A DNA stretch of 64,000 bases from UKL13-3 sp943369665 (GCA_943369665.1 CALRNX020000008.1:122254-186253), one strand, 5' to 3'; shown: positions 25,562-35,640, numbered from the stretch's first letter. The notes: a model not told the origin generated them from the letters alone. Program-made: numbers and translations.

Positions 25562-26080
25562 TTAAATGTAACGTTCCGAAATAATATTCCGATGGTGTAA
25601 TTCGTGACCAAGAATGGCAAACAGAATGGCCTTTACCGAAATTTCTTTTCCATTGGCAGTGCCCATCTGGTTTAACATTTCGGGGGTAAAACTTTTGAAC
25701 AACTCAATGGTACTTGCACGCACGAGAGACAACTCTCTTACCATATCATTAACATCTCTCATACCGGCCAACGAAGCGGGAACATAATCGTCTTGTTCGA
25801 AGCCCGGTAAGTTGGTTTTATCCTTTCTGGCAAACCGCAATGCACGGTAATTAAAAATACGTTCCGTGTCGATAATGTGCTGGATGATTTCCAAAATATT
25901 CCATTTGCCTTCGGCATAGCGGGCATGCAATGTTTCTGGATCCAGTGAAGTCACCAATTCCATTGTTTCCATATATGATTGAAACAATTCATCATAAATA
26001 TTTTCGCCCTTTACCAGCTTAATATAGTTGCCCATATACTCAGGGTAAGTGCCTTGTTCCGGTTTTGTTATTGTAGTCAT
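25562..26080 (-). CDS. DinB-fold metal-dependent protein
   Basis: A 172-aa four-helix-bundle protein of the DinB/YfiT superfamily. The predicted metal ligands are His in IIQHIIDTERIF and the paired histidines in LGHELHHRNII, giving the usual three-His site. RFARKDKTNLPGFEQDDYV is the family loop. Members include bacillithiol- and mycothiol-dependent transferases, so a thiol transferase role is possible but not shown. It follows the large M1 gene on the same strand after 81 bp. Confidence 0.88.
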   Translation of the reverse strand: MTTITKPEQGTYPEYMGNYIKLVKGENIYDELFQSYMETMELVTSLDPETLHARYAEGKWNILEIIQHIIDTERIFNYRALRFARKDKTNLPGFEQDDYVPASLAGMRDVNDMVRELSLVRASTIELFKSFTPEMLNQMGTANGKEISVKAILFAILGHELHHRNIISERYI

Positions 26081-26161
26081 TTACTGTATCGTATTATTAT
26101 TGTTTTGCAATCTGGTTTCTCTCATCAAATGTTCTAACGCCTGTCTGCTGATCCCTATCCG

Positions 26162-29100
26162 TTAAAATGAGCGATTCACACCCACAACCCATCTGAATTT
26201 CAAGTATTCACCATCAACATATGGGGTATTGCTTAAGAATAGTGGCATATCAAAACGTATGGTAAATGGTTTTACTTCATCATAGTTAAACCATCGTTTG
26301 ATGGTGAAGGCTACTCCCGCACCTGCACTTGCCATGACAGATGTTGCTGCTGTTGTATTTTTTGTAAAGCCATATTCACCTGCTTTAAACTTGTTTTGCA
26401 ATACCCCAATATCCCCAAACAAATAAGAGTCAATATGAAAATACCTGCTCAATCGTTTTGGGTTAAGCGAAATGAATTTATCAAAATCCAACTCTGCATT
26501 GAATGCCGCTCCATTATTCCCTGTGTACATATACACCTGTGTACTAATGGTGTTCACAGGAACCAAATACCCTGAGTATCCCCGAACATTCAATCCTCCT
26601 CCAGCATGAAAATGGTTTACATCATTACCATAACCCAACCAACTTACCGGCACAAACGCACGCGAACGGATAAATTTATTATCCATCATTTCCTCAGAGT
26701 TTGCTCCGGCCAGGTTCAGCTGCGACTCGGGGGCAATGTTTGTTCCAATTAATGTTTGCAAGTAAGTACGGGTATGCAATTCAAACCGTGATACCTGATG
26801 GTGATTGATCCATTGGAAATACAAACGTGAATAATCATAATCTGAAAATGCTGTTGTACGGAATCCGAATTTTGTTGTTCCACTTCCTTTGTAATAAGAA
26901 TAGTGTTGGCTCAAATCAATATTAATGGAATTGTTTTGTTTGTTGGCATTCCAGGAATCAGGGTATAATAAATAGTCGAGATTAGAATGATGATTGCGGA
27001 AGAACCCTTTAAAATAAACCTCCAACAACCATTTATTATATTCATAATCAATACCCACATTCAATAATGCAAGCCCGTCTAATGCGCGCATTTCAAAGCG
27101 TTGGTACAGATTCTTTGCAAACCTGTCTCTTAATTTAAACGTAAAATTCAGAGGATTGCGAACGTTGCCATCATAATCATTAGCAAGGGTTGTATTATAC
27201 CATACAGTTGAAGAAAACACCATTCGGTCATTCAAATAATGTCCATTAAAATTTGCACCTGCTTTTATCCCGTCCACACTGTTGTACCAAATATCCGGTC
27301 TCCAGTTCAGTGTATAATGTTTTCGATCAATACCATCCGTCTTTAAATTATCCAATGAAAAATAAACAGGAAACCGGCTGCTATTGTCAAGCTGGTTTAT
27401 ATCCGCCAATCGATACGAAGGATCAATCTGTACGTTTTTAATTTTACCAATCCGATTGGCAGGAATGATCGCTTCATAAGTTGGATTTAATAAGCCCCAA
27501 CCTTTCCACATTGGCAGCACCATTACCGAGGAGTCTTCATGCTTTACGAAATAGGTATTGGGAATATAAAATTTAAACGTATCCTCCTCCGTGTATACCA
27601 CGAAATCAATTGGCATTTGCATCTCCCCTTTTCGTTCAAATTCAATTTTATAAAAATCGTCATCTTTTCCGATCACTTCCGCAGCCGAAGTCTTATTGTA
27701 GGCGGCATTTGCACCGAGGTCTTTTAATTCAGAGGCTACTTTCTGTTCTAATTTTTTTCCCTTTACTTTTTGGATCCCTACCACTGAATAATCAATTGCC
27801 TTTGTTGTTTCCAACCACTGATCAAAAAACCAGTTCAGATCAACATGTGTGTACTCTGTAATCGAATTTCTGAAATCTTCGTAATACGGATGACACATGC
27901 TCCATTGTTTGAAATAATGTTGCATGGCCCCGATAAACAAACTATCACCCAACACATATTGTAAATTGTAAAGCATCGTTGCTGTTTTATAGTATACATG
28001 TCCGTAGCCTCCTCCATGCCCCAGTGCGCCACCAAAATCATCGCTGTGTGTATTGAGTGGTGCATCTTGTTCTTTCATCGCATCACGCAAATAACCCCAA
28101 TATGCAGTTCCATCCATGCGGCTTGTCGGGTTCGGATTTTTCTTCGTAGCCTTTGTTTCGCCCAAAATACTGGTCATGCTCCAGTTGGTTAAAAACTGTG
28201 TAAACCCTTCATCCATACTTGCACGGTAGGTTTCATTGTTGCCGATCATTCCATAGAACCAGTTATGCCCCACTTCGTGTGCAAGCAAACCATAATAACT
28301 CGGGCTCATTCCATTGTCAAGGGTAAGCATCGGGTACTCCATGCCATCACGTGCATCGGCAACAATCATTTTCGGATACCCATAGTTTCCGATATCTTTT
28401 GAGTACACTTGGATAACCTTACTGGTAAACAAAGCCGCATCCTGCCATTTACCCGAATGCGGTTCCTGCGAAAGTGAAATACAACTCACCTCCTGCCCGT
28501 TGCTAAGGGTGATTTTTTCTTCCCCAATTCTAAAGGTCGGATCGGCTACCCAGGCAAAGTCGTGGGTATTGATCGATTTGAATTTCCAGGTTTTGGAGGT
28601 GCCGTTTGGCGCAATAATTTCCGAAGGTTTCTCATCCCAAGGTTTGTCCTTAAAATTTTTCACATCAAGCTTTGCTCGCAGATCAGCCGGAAGTACTTCA
28701 TCACGGTTCTGCAATTCGCCTGTTGCATCCAGTACATAATGATTTGGTAGCGTCAACTCCACATCAAAACTTCCATAATCGCCATAAAATTCTTTGCCTA
28801 AATGTTGATCGGTAGCCCATCCAAATTTTTTGTCGTACACACAAATACGCGGATACCAAAGCACTCCATCATATTGTTTGTTGCCCCATTTATCCTTAAA
28901 CGTTTTCATGCGTCTGCGCTGGTTTCCGCCATCGTCAAAATAGGTTTTAAATTTGATACTAATTGTAATATTCTGATTGGGCAAAAGTGGTTGTTGCAAA
29001 TCCACTCTCATAATGCTCACATCTATAATTGGTTTTACATCATACCTGTGTACCAAAGGATCAATTGCGGCTCTGCCTCCTTGCTCATCGGTAAATGGAG

Positions 29101-29506
29101 GAGGTGTTGTAACCGAGGTTATTTTAATTTTTTCAATCTCGGTTCCCTTGCCCGCTGTTTCATAAGGGCCAAAACGTTGTTTGAAATTGTTGGCCAGATT
29201 TAATTGCTCCAGGTAACCACCTTTGATAAAAGCATTTTGGTACAAATGAAAATACAAAAAATGCAATGTATCAGGAGAGTTATTATAATATGTTAACTCT
29301 TCCTGCCCATCAACAATATCTGTTTTGTCGTCAATGTTCGCCTTTATTTTGTAGGCAACATCCTGTTGCCAATAAGCAGCATGAGGCTTCTTGTTTTTCC
29401 AATAATATGGATTGGAAACATCCCGGTAAGGCCTGTCCTGAGCGATGATTTCATTGCCAAACAGCAAAACAATAACAAGTAAAAGTGTATATGTAATTTT
29501 TTTCAT
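26162..29506 (-). CDS. M1-family zinc peptidase fused to an outer-membrane barrel-like C terminus
   Basis: 1114 aa with a signal peptide (TYTLLLVIVLLFGNEIIAQ). Residues of about 40-620 form an M1 aminopeptidase: GMEYPML in place of GxMEN, then the zinc site HEVGHNW with His410, Glu411, His414 and the third ligand Glu433 (HExxH-x18-E), and Tyr-containing GHVYYKTATMLYNL. After about 700 the sequence changes to aromatic, alternating strands ending in SYLFGDIGVLQ, FTIRFDMPLFLS and a terminal Phe (WVVGVNRSF), with GGGLNVRGYSGYL, as in Omp85-type barrels. So a protease seems tied to an outer-membrane barrel. Whether the domain is outside or periplasmic is unknown. Confidence 0.87.
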   Translation of the reverse strand: MKKITYTLLLVIVLLFGNEIIAQDRPYRDVSNPYYWKNKKPHAAYWQQDVAYKIKANIDDKTDIVDGQEELTYYNNSPDTLHFLYFHLYQNAFIKGGYLEQLNLANNFKQRFGPYETAGKGTEIEKIKITSVTTPPPFTDEQGGRAAIDPLVHRYDVKPIIDVSIMRVDLQQPLLPNQNITISIKFKTYFDDGGNQRRRMKTFKDKWGNKQYDGVLWYPRICVYDKKFGWATDQHLGKEFYGDYGSFDVELTLPNHYVLDATGELQNRDEVLPADLRAKLDVKNFKDKPWDEKPSEIIAPNGTSKTWKFKSINTHDFAWVADPTFRIGEEKITLSNGQEVSCISLSQEPHSGKWQDAALFTSKVIQVYSKDIGNYGYPKMIVADARDGMEYPMLTLDNGMSPSYYGLLAHEVGHNWFYGMIGNNETYRASMDEGFTQFLTNWSMTSILGETKATKKNPNPTSRMDGTAYWGYLRDAMKEQDAPLNTHSDDFGGALGHGGGYGHVYYKTATMLYNLQYVLGDSLFIGAMQHYFKQWSMCHPYYEDFRNSITEYTHVDLNWFFDQWLETTKAIDYSVVGIQKVKGKKLEQKVASELKDLGANAAYNKTSAAEVIGKDDDFYKIEFERKGEMQMPIDFVVYTEEDTFKFYIPNTYFVKHEDSSVMVLPMWKGWGLLNPTYEAIIPANRIGKIKNVQIDPSYRLADINQLDNSSRFPVYFSLDNLKTDGIDRKHYTLNWRPDIWYNSVDGIKAGANFNGHYLNDRMVFSSTVWYNTTLANDYDGNVRNPLNFTFKLRDRFAKNLYQRFEMRALDGLALLNVGIDYEYNKWLLEVYFKGFFRNHHSNLDYLLYPDSWNANKQNNSINIDLSQHYSYYKGSGTTKFGFRTTAFSDYDYSRLYFQWINHHQVSRFELHTRTYLQTLIGTNIAPESQLNLAGANSEEMMDNKFIRSRAFVPVSWLGYGNDVNHFHAGGGLNVRGYSGYLVPVNTISTQVYMYTGNNGAAFNAELDFDKFISLNPKRLSRYFHIDSYLFGDIGVLQNKFKAGEYGFTKNTTAATSVMASAGAGVAFTIKRWFNYDEVKPFTIRFDMPLFLSNTPYVDGEYLKFRWVVGVNRSF

Positions 29507-29624
29507 TTCTTCCGTTAATTAATCATGTAGTTTCGTCCAATGGCTATCGGACTACGCTCAACTATCAGTGTATATTTACCTCCCGAAACTTCGGTAGGCT
29601 TCCTTTCCTTTTGCATGCTTGATT

Positions 29625-30158
29625 TTAGTCTTTCGATTTCTCGCCAATAAACTGATTATGCGGAAATTTAAAAAGCACATTGAATGAGGTAAGTGAACCA
29701 TATATTTTGGTAATATATTGTTGCATATTTACCTTGTCTTCATCCGTCAACTTATCATGCGCATTAATACGTTGCTCCATTACACGTAACCGATCACGCA
29801 ACATGACGATTTTATGAAAGAATGTATCGATCGGCATTTCCTTGGCCGACATATTGGAATCGCCCGGTTGCAAAATAAGTTTACCACCTGTCCATTTGCT
29901 GCCCAGACTCACATGTTCCGGTATTTCTGTCCAGCGTTGGAGGATACCAATTAATGTGCGTTCCAGATCGGCATTGCTGATGAGGTCTTCCGGTGGTTCC
30001 ACCGCTTCAATGATTTCCAATACATTATGTTCACGCGAAATTTCTTTGCGACCTTCGTTTACAAACGTAATGCTGTATGTTGCTGACTTTACATTTACCA
30101 CTACTCCATCGCCATAAGTTGCATGGCGTACACGAGATCCGATTCCTAATTCTTCCAT
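29625..30158 (-). CDS. Tudor-like N-domain protein, unknown function
   Basis: A 177-aa cytoplasmic protein. The first 55 residues (GIGSRVRHATYGDGVVVNV, ITFVNEGRKEI) look like the small beta-barrel found at the end of PcrA/UvrD helicases and in CarD-like factors, which bind RNA polymerase. The rest is helical (DTFFHKIVMLRDRLRVMEQR) and has no match I recognise. An RNA-polymerase or nucleic-acid role is possible by analogy only. It is divergent from the Nif3 gene, 81 bp away. Confidence 0.78.
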   Translation of the reverse strand: MEELGIGSRVRHATYGDGVVVNVKSATYSITFVNEGRKEISREHNVLEIIEAVEPPEDLISNADLERTLIGILQRWTEIPEHVSLGSKWTGGKLILQPGDSNMSAKEMPIDTFFHKIVMLRDRLRVMEQRINAHDKLTDEDKVNMQQYITKIYGSLTSFNVLFKFPHNQFIGEKSKD

Positions 30159-30239
30159 TGCCGTTCAAAATTTAAACGTGCAAGATGCTAAATTCCCCAT
30201 GTGTTTCCATGAAACTTTTTTAGTATACTTGAGCCACAA

Positions 30240-31343
30240 ATGAATAGTGTAAAACAAATCACAAACCTGCTCGAAACAATAGCCCCACTTTCGTATCAGG
30301 AGAGTTATGACAATGCCGGACTGCTCACAGGCAACCCCGACCAACCCATCACCAAAATATTGGTAAGCCTGGATTGTACAGAAGCCATCATTGATGAAGC
30401 AATCAGCAAAGGGTGTAATTTAGTGATTGCACACCACCCGATTATTTTTGGTGGTCTCAAAAAACTGAATGGGAAAAACTATGTGGAACGCACCATTATC
30501 AAAGCCATTAAAAATGATATTGCCATTTATGCCATTCACACCAATCTGGATAATGTACATACAGGTGTCAACAAAAAAATAGCCGATCAACTCGGCTTGT
30601 CAAACACCCGAATTTTAGTGCCGGCCCAAGGCAAACTCAAAAAGCTCTCGGTATTTGTTCCTTCCGCTTATGTGGGTGCTGTTCAAGCGGCTCTGTTTGA
30701 AGCCGGCTGCGGCCATATCGGTAACTACAGCGAATGCAGTTTTACCATTGAAGGCACCGGAACATTTAAAGCCAATGCCTATACAAATCCTTTTGTTGGC
30801 AATATAGGCGAGCAACACCGGGAAACGGAAACCAAACTCGAAACGGTTTTCCCTGCTCATTTGCAACACAAGGTTATACAGGCTTTGCTCAAAACGCATC
30901 CATACGAAGAAGTGGCTTACGATATGTATGCATTGGAGAATACGCATTCTCAGGTTGGATCGGGGATGATCGGGGAACTGGAGGCTCCTTTGGATACCGA
31001 ATCTTTCTTAAAACACGTTAAACACAGCATGCAAGCAAACACCATCCGGTTTACACAAACTGCTAATAATAAGATACATAAGGTAGCCGTATGCGGTGGT
31101 GCGGGAAGTTTCCTGATCAAACAGGCAATTGCCTCAGGAGCAGATGCTTTTGTAACGGCTGATGTGAAATACCACGAGTTTTTTGATGCTGAAAACCGCC
31201 TACTGATCGCGGATATTGGTCATTATGAGAGCGAAATTTTCACCAAAGAGCTTTTAAAGGATGTAATTACAGAAAATTTCCCTAAGTTTGCCGTCCTTTT
31301 ATCGGAAACAAATACGAATCCAATTAATTATTATCATTCATAA
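30240..31343 (+). CDS. Nif3-like dinuclear metal centre protein with inserted domain
   Basis: 367 aa. The NIF3/YbgI fold is split: the N-terminal half has ESYDNAGLLTGNP, LDCTEAIIDEAI, VIAHHPIIFGGLKKL and AIHTNLDN, with metal-binding His; the C-terminal half has VAVCGGAGSFLI, ADAFVTADVKYHEFFDA and IADIGHYESE. Between them (about 130-240) is the PII-like/CutA-like insertion typical of the longer Gram-positive and Bacteroidota form. Family members form hexamers with two metals; the reaction is unproven, with GTP cyclohydrolase-like activity suggested for some. The zinc-ribbon gene begins 3 nt after the stop, so they are co-translated. Confidence 0.93.
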   Translation: MNSVKQITNLLETIAPLSYQESYDNAGLLTGNPDQPITKILVSLDCTEAIIDEAISKGCNLVIAHHPIIFGGLKKLNGKNYVERTIIKAIKNDIAIYAIHTNLDNVHTGVNKKIADQLGLSNTRILVPAQGKLKKLSVFVPSAYVGAVQAALFEAGCGHIGNYSECSFTIEGTGTFKANAYTNPFVGNIGEQHRETETKLETVFPAHLQHKVIQALLKTHPYEEVAYDMYALENTHSQVGSGMIGELEAPLDTESFLKHVKHSMQANTIRFTQTANNKIHKVAVCGGAGSFLIKQAIASGADAFVTADVKYHEFFDAENRLLIADIGHYESEIFTKELLKDVITENFPKFAVLLSETNTNPINYYHS

Positions 31344-31346
31344 AAT

Positions 31347-32099
31347 ATGGCAGTAGCAACTGAAATTAGTGTTGAACAAAAATTGAAAGCCCTTTACAAG
31401 CTTCAGGTAATTGACTCAAAAATTGACAAACTACGCTCGGTGCGTGGCGAACTTCCAATGGAGGTTGCCGATCTTGAAGACGAAATTGCTGGTTTGAACA
31501 CTCGCATGGATAATATTAAAGCTGAAATTAAATCATCTGAGGAAACAATTTCGGCCAACAAAACCAAAATTACGGATTCAAAAGCGTTGATCAAAAAATA
31601 CGAAAAGCAATTGGATAACGTAAAAAACAACCGTGAGTTTGATGCGTTGAACAAAGAAGTGGAGATCCAGGGATTGGAAGTTTTGGCTGCAGAAAAACGT
31701 ATCAAAAACAACCAGTTTGATATTGAAAATAAAAAAGCTGCTTTGGAAACCATCAATACCGAATTGGAAGGCCGTAACCTTGATTTGAAAAACAAAAAAG
31801 GTGAGCTTGACATGATTATTGAAGAAACAGACAAAGAAGAAAAACACTTATTGGCAAGTCGTTCAGAGGCTGCTAATGTAATCGAAGATCGTTTGTTAAC
31901 TTCATACAATAAGATCAGAGGCAGTGTAAAAAATGGTATCGGTGTAGCAATGATCGTAAGAGATAGCTGCGGAGGCTGTTTTGCTAAAATACCACCACAA
32001 CGTCAATCAGATATAAAACAACGTAAAAAAATATTGGTATGCGAGCACTGTGGTCGTGTATTGGTTGACTCTTCTTTAGCTGAAGAAGTTACTGTTTAA
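31347..32099 (+). CDS. Coiled-coil protein with C4 zinc ribbon (DUF164/CT398-like)
   Basis: 250 aa. A long antiparallel coiled coil (about 10-185, heptads of Leu/Ile/Val with many Lys and Glu) precedes a zinc ribbon with two CxxC pairs (SCGGCF and VCEHCGR) separated by about 25 residues. This is the layout of the CT398/HP0958 family; the Helicobacter homologue binds RNA and the RpoN/FlgM network, but Bacteroidota lack flagella, so its job here must differ. It is tightly joined to the Nif3-like gene, an association that recurs in this phylum. Confidence 0.9.
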   Translation: MAVATEISVEQKLKALYKLQVIDSKIDKLRSVRGELPMEVADLEDEIAGLNTRMDNIKAEIKSSEETISANKTKITDSKALIKKYEKQLDNVKNNREFDALNKEVEIQGLEVLAAEKRIKNNQFDIENKKAALETINTELEGRNLDLKNKKGELDMIIEETDKEEKHLLASRSEAANVIEDRLLTSYNKIRGSVKNGIGVAMIVRDSCGGCFAKIPPQRQSDIKQRKKILVCEHCGRVLVDSSLAEEVTV

Positions 32100-32114
32100 T
32101 ACACTTCTTTATAT

Positions 32115-33614
32115 ATGAACTTGTTCAAAAGAGTTGGAATAGCCTGTGCATTTCAACTCTTTTTTTTGCTTTCCACTCAGGCCCAAAAATATACTTACAG
32201 CTACTCTGCAAACAGTATACTGGCCATCGGTGCAATTGAAAAACTGCAGCTTGAAAAAGCAAGAACCCTCCTTGCCGATGAGCGCAAAAAAACACCGGAT
32301 AATATTGCATTGGATTACCTCGATGATTGTGTTGATTATTATGAACTCATCACTACGGGTGATAAAAACAGGCAAACCATACTTGAAAAAAATAAAAGCA
32401 ACCGCATCAGTCGGTTGCAGAAACTTGCTCTCGCTAATGCTCAGGCAGCCTATGCCGAAGCCGAAATTGCTTTGCATTGGAGCATTTTAAAGTTGATGCA
32501 AAATGAATACGTGGGTGGAGCCATGGAACTTCGCACCGCTTACCAATTGCACCAAAAAAATTTCGTAACATTTCCCCAGTTTAACGCTACCCAAAAAAGC
32601 CTGGGGTTTATCAAAGCCATTCTTGGATCGCTGCCCGACAACTACCATTGGATACTCAATATTGTGGGACTCAAAGGAAACTACAAAGAAGGAATGGCGT
32701 TGATCGAAACCTATTTGGCTCAACCAAAATTTACAGCCGAACAAAGTCTGGATAAACAACAAGCTACTTATTATTATGTGCTGTTGAATTTTTACTATGG
32801 CAACAAACAGTTGGCCTGGGTGCATGCACAGCAACACACAACTGATTATGCGGAAAACACTTTAAGTTGCTATTTACGGGCGTTCATGGCCTCACGGTCG
32901 GCACAAACGGATGAAGCCATTGCTGTGTTAAACAAACGGCCAAGGGGTGCAGATTACAGTAAATATGCAGATCTTGACCTGGTAATGGGATATGCCAAAC
33001 TCAACAAGCTGGAGGCTGATGCGGATATTGAATTCAAAAAATTTGTTACTTTTTCAAAAAACGGTTCTTTAAAAAAAGATGCTTACCGCAGGCTGTCCTG
33101 GAGCGAATGGATCCGGCACGATACCGTGAAATACCTCACCTATAAACGTCTTTCCGATCATGCTTCTTCAACCAAAGATGACGAGGATATTCAAATAGAC
33201 AAGGAGCTCGAAAAGGGTATTTATCCCAATGCCGAAGTGCTCAAATCGCGCTTATTGTTTGATGGAGGATATTATGCCCAGGCTGAAAATACAATCAAAA
33301 TGGTTGTTCCGGGAACATTGCAGAGTCCTTTTCAGCAGGCTGAATATTATTACCGTTACGGCCGCATTATGCAAGAGCAAAAAAAGTATGCAAAGGCGAT
33401 CGAATATTTTACCGAAAGCATCAATATTGCCGAAAAGAAAGGGTTGTATTTTGCTCCGTATAGCGCCCTTCAACTCGGGAATGTGTACACCCGGCTGGGT
33501 TATCCGCAAACCGCGGCCTATTATTACAACAAGGCTATTTCCTACAAAAACTATAAGGATCAGGGGTATATCACCCAAAAAGCCAAACAGGCGCTTACTG
33601 AAAGTAAACTGTAA
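32115..33614 (+). CDS. Secreted TPR-repeat protein, unknown function
   Basis: 499 aa with a signal peptide (FKRVGIACAFQLFFLLSTQAQ). The rest is almost entirely helical repeats with TPR-like spacing (for example AQAAYAEAEIALHWSIL, AEYYYRYGRIMQEQKKYAKAIEYF, PYSALQLGNVYTRLGYP, quoted in parts), expected to be a periplasmic or outer-membrane-facing scaffold. No enzyme motif is visible. It follows the zinc-ribbon gene after 15 nt on the same strand and is probably in that operon. Confidence 0.85.
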   Translation: MNLFKRVGIACAFQLFFLLSTQAQKYTYSYSANSILAIGAIEKLQLEKARTLLADERKKTPDNIALDYLDDCVDYYELITTGDKNRQTILEKNKSNRISRLQKLALANAQAAYAEAEIALHWSILKLMQNEYVGGAMELRTAYQLHQKNFVTFPQFNATQKSLGFIKAILGSLPDNYHWILNIVGLKGNYKEGMALIETYLAQPKFTAEQSLDKQQATYYYVLLNFYYGNKQLAWVHAQQHTTDYAENTLSCYLRAFMASRSAQTDEAIAVLNKRPRGADYSKYADLDLVMGYAKLNKLEADADIEFKKFVTFSKNGSLKKDAYRRLSWSEWIRHDTVKYLTYKRLSDHASSTKDDEDIQIDKELEKGIYPNAEVLKSRLLFDGGYYAQAENTIKMVVPGTLQSPFQQAEYYYRYGRIMQEQKKYAKAIEYFTESINIAEKKGLYFAPYSALQLGNVYTRLGYPQTAAYYYNKAISYKNYKDQGYITQKAKQALTESKL

Positions 33615-33727
33615 ATACCATCAGCTGGATTGCACAAGGAACCCGCTCATTATCGGGACAAAAATCATAAACCGGGAACGAAATAAAATCCTATTTTTCC
33701 ACTTTAAAAGTTTAAATCCCAATATCC

Positions 33728-34498
33728 ATGATCGACTTTGAATACCTAGAATCCAACAAAGAAAAATTCAGGAACGATTTTTTGAATGCAAAACCTTTTT
33801 GCCAATTGGCCATTGATAATTTTTGTATACCTGAAAAAATTGAAGAGCTGTACGCCAATATTCCCGAGATTGAAACCCAAAGTGCCGATTACGTATTTGC
33901 CAAAAACAAATTCGAAAAATCGAAATTCTGGACCATGGGAGGCATATTTGAAGAGCTTTACAATGACCTCACCTCAAAACGTTTTGAGGAATGGCTTAAA
34001 TATGTTTCCAACGAAAATGTATTTGTGGATGCCGATTTTTATGGTGGCGGTATTCACCAAGGTAAAGCCGGAAGTTTTTTGGACATGCATGCCGACTTTA
34101 ACTATCACCCGCTAAAGGATAATTGGTTCAGAAACCTCAACTTGTTATTGTATGTAAACAAGGACTGGAAAAAGGAGTATGGAGGACATTTAAAATTAGA
34201 ACACAGCGAAACGGGCGAAAAAACTGAAGTGGAAGTTCCGTTTAACCGATTCGTTATGATGCATAGCCGTGGTTATACATTGCACGGTTACGACCCCATT
34301 ACCTTCCCGGAGGGCAAGTACCGCACATCCATCGCTGCTTATGCCTTCACCCTGCACGAAAAACGAATCGAAGACAGTCGCACAACAGTTTGGCATGTCG
34401 AAAAATCGAACCCGTTTAAATATTTATTATCCAAAATCTGGGTACCCGCAGTCAAGATCAAAAGTATTTTTGTAAAGAGTAAAACAGCGAAGCATTAA
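33728..34498 (+). CDS. 2-oxoglutarate/Fe(II)-dependent dioxygenase
   Basis: 256 aa, cytoplasmic, with a prolyl-4-hydroxylase-type double-stranded beta-helix. The iron ligands are His and Asp of DMHADFNYHP and His of YTLHGYDP; the 2-oxoglutarate-binding Arg is in KYRTSIAAYAF. NLLLYVNKDWKKEYGGHLKL is the typical strand between them. It likely hydroxylates a protein or small substrate; the partner is unknown. It stands 113 nt downstream of the TPR gene and may be separately transcribed. Confidence 0.9.
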   Translation: MIDFEYLESNKEKFRNDFLNAKPFCQLAIDNFCIPEKIEELYANIPEIETQSADYVFAKNKFEKSKFWTMGGIFEELYNDLTSKRFEEWLKYVSNENVFVDADFYGGGIHQGKAGSFLDMHADFNYHPLKDNWFRNLNLLLYVNKDWKKEYGGHLKLEHSETGEKTEVEVPFNRFVMMHSRGYTLHGYDPITFPEGKYRTSIAAYAFTLHEKRIEDSRTTVWHVEKSNPFKYLLSKIWVPAVKIKSIFVKSKTAKH

Positions 34499-34582
34499 AG
34501 GTTATGGCTTTAGGTTAATTGGGTTGAATAAGCTAATGATATAAACCCGCTAACAGAAAACCGTAAACGGAAACCTGCCAAC

Positions 34583-35512
34583 ATGCGTTACCTTCTCAAT
34601 ACACTCAAGGAGCATTTTAAAACCGACTTCGATCGGTTAAGTGTATTGCTGGTGTTTTTGTTTACGGCCATTTTTGTGGTATTGCAATACCGGTTTCAGT
34701 GGGTGAGCACCCCGATCAAAGCGTTTGTGCACTGGCAACGTATTCCTTTGTACTGGTTATTGTATACCGTGATCTTTTCGGCTTCCTGTGGCATTTTGTA
34801 TTGGCGCAGGCAAATTCCCAATGTATTTGCCAACCCCTATTTTTGGGCCACAGCAACGATCCTTTAAGCCATTCTCTCCCTCGATCAATCTTATTATATC
34901 CTTTCCCTCATCAAAGAACGATCGTTTGAGAACAACGCTTTAAAAGAAGCGGTTGTTTCGCTGGCCACCTATTTGGTTTCATTTGTATCGGTGATCATTC
35001 CCGCATTTTTGTTGTATAAATACCACACACTTCCCTCCTTCTTTGGTTTATCGTTCAACAAAACAGTGAAGGTGAAACCTTATTTTGCGGTATTGGGTAT
35101 TGCGTTTGTATTGGTTGCCATCAGTACCTATTCTTCCGGCATCAGCAGTTATTATCCGGTATTTGAACGGGCCAACATATATGAACACGCGAGCACTTTT
35201 GGAATGCCCAATTGGGCAGCGATTTCCATCTTCGAAACGGTTTATGCCTCCAATTTTATTTCGGTGGAACTGTTGTTCCGAGGACTCTTTGTATTTATGC
35301 TGAGTCAATATTTGGGTAAACATGCCATTTTACCCATGGCAGCCTGTTACATGATCTTTCATTTGGGTAAACCCCTTATTGAAACCATCAGCTCTTTTTT
35401 TGGCGGATATATCCTTGGGGTATTTGCCTTCAGCACCCGAAATATCTGGGGAGGCATTGTTTTACATATTGGCACTGCGTTATTTATGGAATTAATGGCC
35501 ACGCTTCTTTAG
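34583..35512 (+). pseudogene. CPBP intramembrane protease gene split by an in-frame TAA
   Basis: One reading frame encodes about 309 codons of a CPBP (CAAX protease/bacteriocin-processing) protein, but codon 95 (34865-34867) is TAA. Residues before it give TM segments (RLSVLLVFLFTAIFVVLQY); after it the same frame continues without a break (AILSLDQSYYILSLI...). The catalytic region VELLFRG has only one of the two usual Glu of EExxxR; FHLGKP and VLHIGTALF supply the His motifs. Possible readings are a recent nonsense mutation, a read-through site, a sequence error, or restart at TTG 34973, which would drop the first TM segments. Confidence 0.82.
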
Positions 35513-35513
35513 T

Positions 35514-35557
35514 ATGGCTTTATGGTGTTACGGTTTTATGAATATACATAAAGCCAT
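35514..35557 (+). terminator. Inverted repeat after the CPBP gene
   Basis: An 11-bp perfect repeat (35514-35524 with 35547-35557) with a 22-nt loop, directly behind the stop. There is no T-run, so termination is uncertain. Confidence 0.4.
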
Positions 35558-35640
35558 TAGTCACCAAACCATCATCCCACAAATAAGTGATTGATTATTA
35601 ACCTACCTGCTAAAAAAAATAAAAAAGCGTGCTGAAGTGC

